Assembly (NCBI GenBank): GCA_913059105.1
Contig: CAJXRL010000134.1
Location: 1 to 7,545 of the forward strand
Length of the DNA: 7,545 nucleotides
From: an uncultured Flavobacteriales bacterium
Lineage (GTDB): Bacteria; Bacteroidota; Bacteroidia; Flavobacteriales_E; Vicingaceae
Direction of reading: 5' to 3'
Each line of letters opens with the position of its first letter. Within the stretch, counting starts at the first letter, position 1. This document shows positions 6,291 to 7,545 of this stretch, piece by piece. Made by a program: the position numbers and the translations under genes. The notes beneath the pieces were generated by a model. The model was not told the DNA's origin. It worked only from the letters and a program-made list of their open reading frames with translations, and made no database searches.

Positions 6291-6338
6291 ACCACATTGA
6301 GCAGAGTTGATAATTATCATACTGAGCGATAGTCGAAG
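6291..6338. repeat. Interspersed repeat, inverted copies of the 6199 unit
   Basis: TGAGCAGAGTTGA (6298-6310) is the reverse complement of 6201-6213 with one mismatch. CTGAGCGATAGTCGAAG (6322-6338) is the reverse complement of CTTCGACT..GCTCAG at 6199-6214 with a small change in the centre. Together with the 6199 unit they form a long-range inverted repeat about 140 bp across, starting 20 bases after the thyA stop on the minus strand. Confidence 0.7.
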
Positions 6339-6358
6339 TACGGCAATTATTAACTTTT

Positions 6359-7153
6359 TTACACTGCCACAGCTGCCTTAATGTGCGGATGCGGATCGTA
6401 ATTCTCTACAGTAAAATCTTCGAATTTAAAATCAAAAATATCTTTTACTCCAGGATTTATTTTCATTGTTGGCAAAGGTCGTATGTCTCTAGAAAGTTGA
6501 AGGTTGGCTTGCTCCAAATGGTTAGAATATAAATGAGCATCTCCTAAGGTATGAATGAAGTCTCCTGCCTCTAAACCACAAACCTGTGCCACCATCATAG
6601 TTAAAAGAGCATAAGAAGCAATGTTAAATGGAACCCCTAAGAACGTATCGGCACTTCGTTGGTACAATTGGCAAGAAAGCTTGCCATCTGCTACGTAAAA
6701 TTGAAAAAACGCATGGCAGGGTGGAAGCGCCATATTTTCCACTTCCGCAACGTTCCACGCACTGACTATAATTCTTCGTGAATCAGGAGTGTTTTTAATT
6801 TGCTCAATGATTTTTTGAATTTGGTCAATCGATCCTCCATTGGGAGTTGGCCACGACCTCCATTGTGATCCGTAAACTGGTCCTAAATTTCCGTCTTTGT
6901 CAGCCCATTCGTCCCAAATTCGAACACCGTTATCCTTTAAGTACTTTATGTTGGTATCGCCTGTTAAGAACCAAAGCAATTCGTGAATAATAGAGCGGAG
7001 GTGAACCTTTTTGGTCGTCACCATAGGAAAACCCTCTTGCAGATTAAATCGCATTTGGTAACCAAATACACTTTTTGTTCCAGTGCCGGTTCTATCTGTT
7101 TTTACCGCTCCGTTGTCTAAAATGTGTTGTAATAAATCGTGGTATTGTTGCAT
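6359..7153 (-). CDS. thyA: Thymidylate synthase (ThyA type)
   Basis: This 264-residue enzyme converts dUMP and 5,10-methylene-tetrahydrofolate to dTMP and dihydrofolate. Its length equals E. coli ThyA and the catalytic numbering coincides: R21 in DRTGTGT, R126-R127 in DSRRIIVSAWN, nucleophile C146 in ALPPCHAFFQF, R166-S167-D169 in QRSAD, N177 in VPFNIAS, and H207/Y209 in DAHLYSN. The C-terminus ends IKAAVAV, as usual for the family, whose tail closes over the active site. The ATG at 7153 gives MQQYHDLLQHIL, the standard start. It is upstream of folA on the same strand, and the DHF it makes is the substrate of that gene's product. A TAnnTTTG promoter match lies 24 bases upstream. Confidence 0.98.
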   Translation of the reverse strand: MQQYHDLLQHILDNGAVKTDRTGTGTKSVFGYQMRFNLQEGFPMVTTKKVHLRSIIHELLWFLTGDTNIKYLKDNGVRIWDEWADKDGNLGPVYGSQWRSWPTPNGGSIDQIQKIIEQIKNTPDSRRIIVSAWNVAEVENMALPPCHAFFQFYVADGKLSCQLYQRSADTFLGVPFNIASYALLTMMVAQVCGLEAGDFIHTLGDAHLYSNHLEQANLQLSRDIRPLPTMKINPGVKDIFDFKFEDFTVENYDPHPHIKAAVAV

Positions 7154-7176
7154 TTGAATGGAATCTAATTTCTATT

Positions 7177-7184
7177 CAAATTTA
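7177..7184 (-). promoter_or_regulatory. -7 promoter element (TAAATTTG) for thyA
   Basis: Read on the minus strand, TAAATTTG is a full match to TAnnTTTG, 23 bases before the thyA ATG, implying a short leader. No clear TTG lies about 19 bases further upstream. Confidence 0.5.
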
Positions 7185-7381
7185 ATAGTGTGAGGGTATG
7201 ATTTTGTTTGTATGAAAAGGAAATTAGCAACAAGATATAAACAAGAGGGTAATCTATTTGAGGTGGAATTATTTTACAATCATGAGATGTAGAATAGCAC
7301 AAATACGGTGCAATTTGGAGGCATTTTACAAACTGCATTTGCCGGCTTGAGTTGATTATTTTGAGGATAAGTTTTTCGATA

Positions 7382-7499
7382 TTATCTCAAAACTTCCCTA
7401 GTAATCTCTTTTAATTCTGGGAGCACTTCTGCTTTAAACCATTCATTTTTAGCTTGCCAAATATTGTTTCTTGGAGATGGATGAGGTATTACAAAATAC
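7382..7499 (-). CDS. Probable uracil-DNA glycosylase-superfamily protein, C-terminal fragment
   Basis: The last 38 codons and a TAA stop are present. The fragment starts YFVIPHPSPRNNIW and continues QAKNEWFKAEVLPELKEI to the C-terminus VLR. HPSP followed by RNNIW and a WF..E.LPEL tail is the C-terminal motif of a small uracil-DNA glycosylase family found in Bacteroidota and Firmicutes. In UDG-fold enzymes the HPSP loop inserts into the DNA minor groove next to the flipped uracil. The first motif (water-activating GxDP-type loop) lies outside the window, so the subfamily cannot be settled. The 5' end is cut by adapter at 7500. It is on the same strand as thyA and 228 bp upstream of it; that gap has no recognisable gene. 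Confidence 0.75.
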
Positions 7500-7545
7500 C
7501 TGTCTCTTATACACATCTGACGCTGCCGACGATCTACTCTGTGTA
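7500..7545. other. Nextera transposon adapter, not genomic sequence
   Basis: CTGTCTCTTATACACATCT (7500-7518) is the 19-bp Tn5 mosaic end used in Nextera libraries. GACGCTGCCGACGA (7519-7532) completes the reverse complement of the Nextera read-1 adapter. Next comes an 8-base index, TCTACTCT (7533-7540), whose complement AGAGTAGA is, as I recall, a standard i5 index. GTGTA (7541-7545) starts the flow-cell primer. The reading frame of the upstream gene is broken exactly here. Confidence 0.98.

Noticed and set aside
7212..7292. 26-codon + frame (MKRKLATRYKQEGNLF...) in the gap upstream of thyA
   Set aside because: It is short, has no ribosome-binding site or promoter match, and resembles nothing known to me; chance cannot be excluded.
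7500..7518. Genuine Tn5-type transposon end in the genome
   Set aside because: The mosaic end is the engineered 19-bp form and is followed by the Nextera read-1 sequence and an index, so it is library adapter.

Overview
The window looks like chromosomal DNA from a member of the Bacteroidota, most likely Flavobacteriia-like. The reasons are the AT-rich composition, the near absence of Shine-Dalgarno sequences, matches to the Bacteroidota -7 promoter consensus TAnnTTTG, the gene order tig-clpP-clpX, and the protein sequences (a 452-residue trigger factor and a typical flavobacterial ClpP). It appears to be a complete short-read contig. It begins inside an 8-bp tandem repeat and ends in what reads as Nextera library adapter (7500-7545), so neither end is a biological boundary.

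Layout, left to right. An array of about seven CTATTGAC units (1-55) runs almost to the start codon of a NarL/FixJ-type response regulator (59-685, +). A convergent intergenic stretch (686-898) holds several interlocking inverted repeats and a strong hairpin terminator. A flavin reductase-like FMN-binding protein (899-1729, -) follows. Next is an RNA-rich spacer (1730-2167) with a probable small SRP RNA, tRNA-Leu(UAG) and a terminator. The protein-biogenesis and quality-control block is trigger factor (tig, 2168-3526), ClpP (3535-4197) and ClpX (4272-5504), all on +. tig and clpP are 8 bp apart, whereas an intrinsic terminator sits between clpP and clpX. A bidirectional terminator (5524-5562) separates this block from a minus-strand folate/thymidylate pair, thyA (7153-6359) then folA (6182-5682). 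Copies of a TTCGACT..GCTCAG-type interspersed repeat lie on both sides of folA. The window ends with the last 38 codons of a probable uracil-DNA glycosylase-superfamily gene (7382-7499, -), cut by the adapter.

How the parts fit together. Trigger factor and the SRP RNA both act at the ribosome exit tunnel, and ClpX-ClpP degrades unfolded or tagged proteins. ThyA makes dTMP and turns methylene-tetrahydrofolate into dihydrofolate, and DHFR regenerates tetrahydrofolate. The uracil-DNA glycosylase-like protein next door would fit thematically, since low dTMP promotes uracil incorporation into DNA.

I see no convincing new multi-gene system. All full-length genes are recognisable housekeeping or common regulatory families. 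The points most worth a second look are the tandem repeat abutting the response regulator, the interlocking inverted repeats at 741-834, the repeats around folA, the apparently degenerate PPIase domain of trigger factor, and the adapter at the end. No gene-free stretch exceeds 300 bases.
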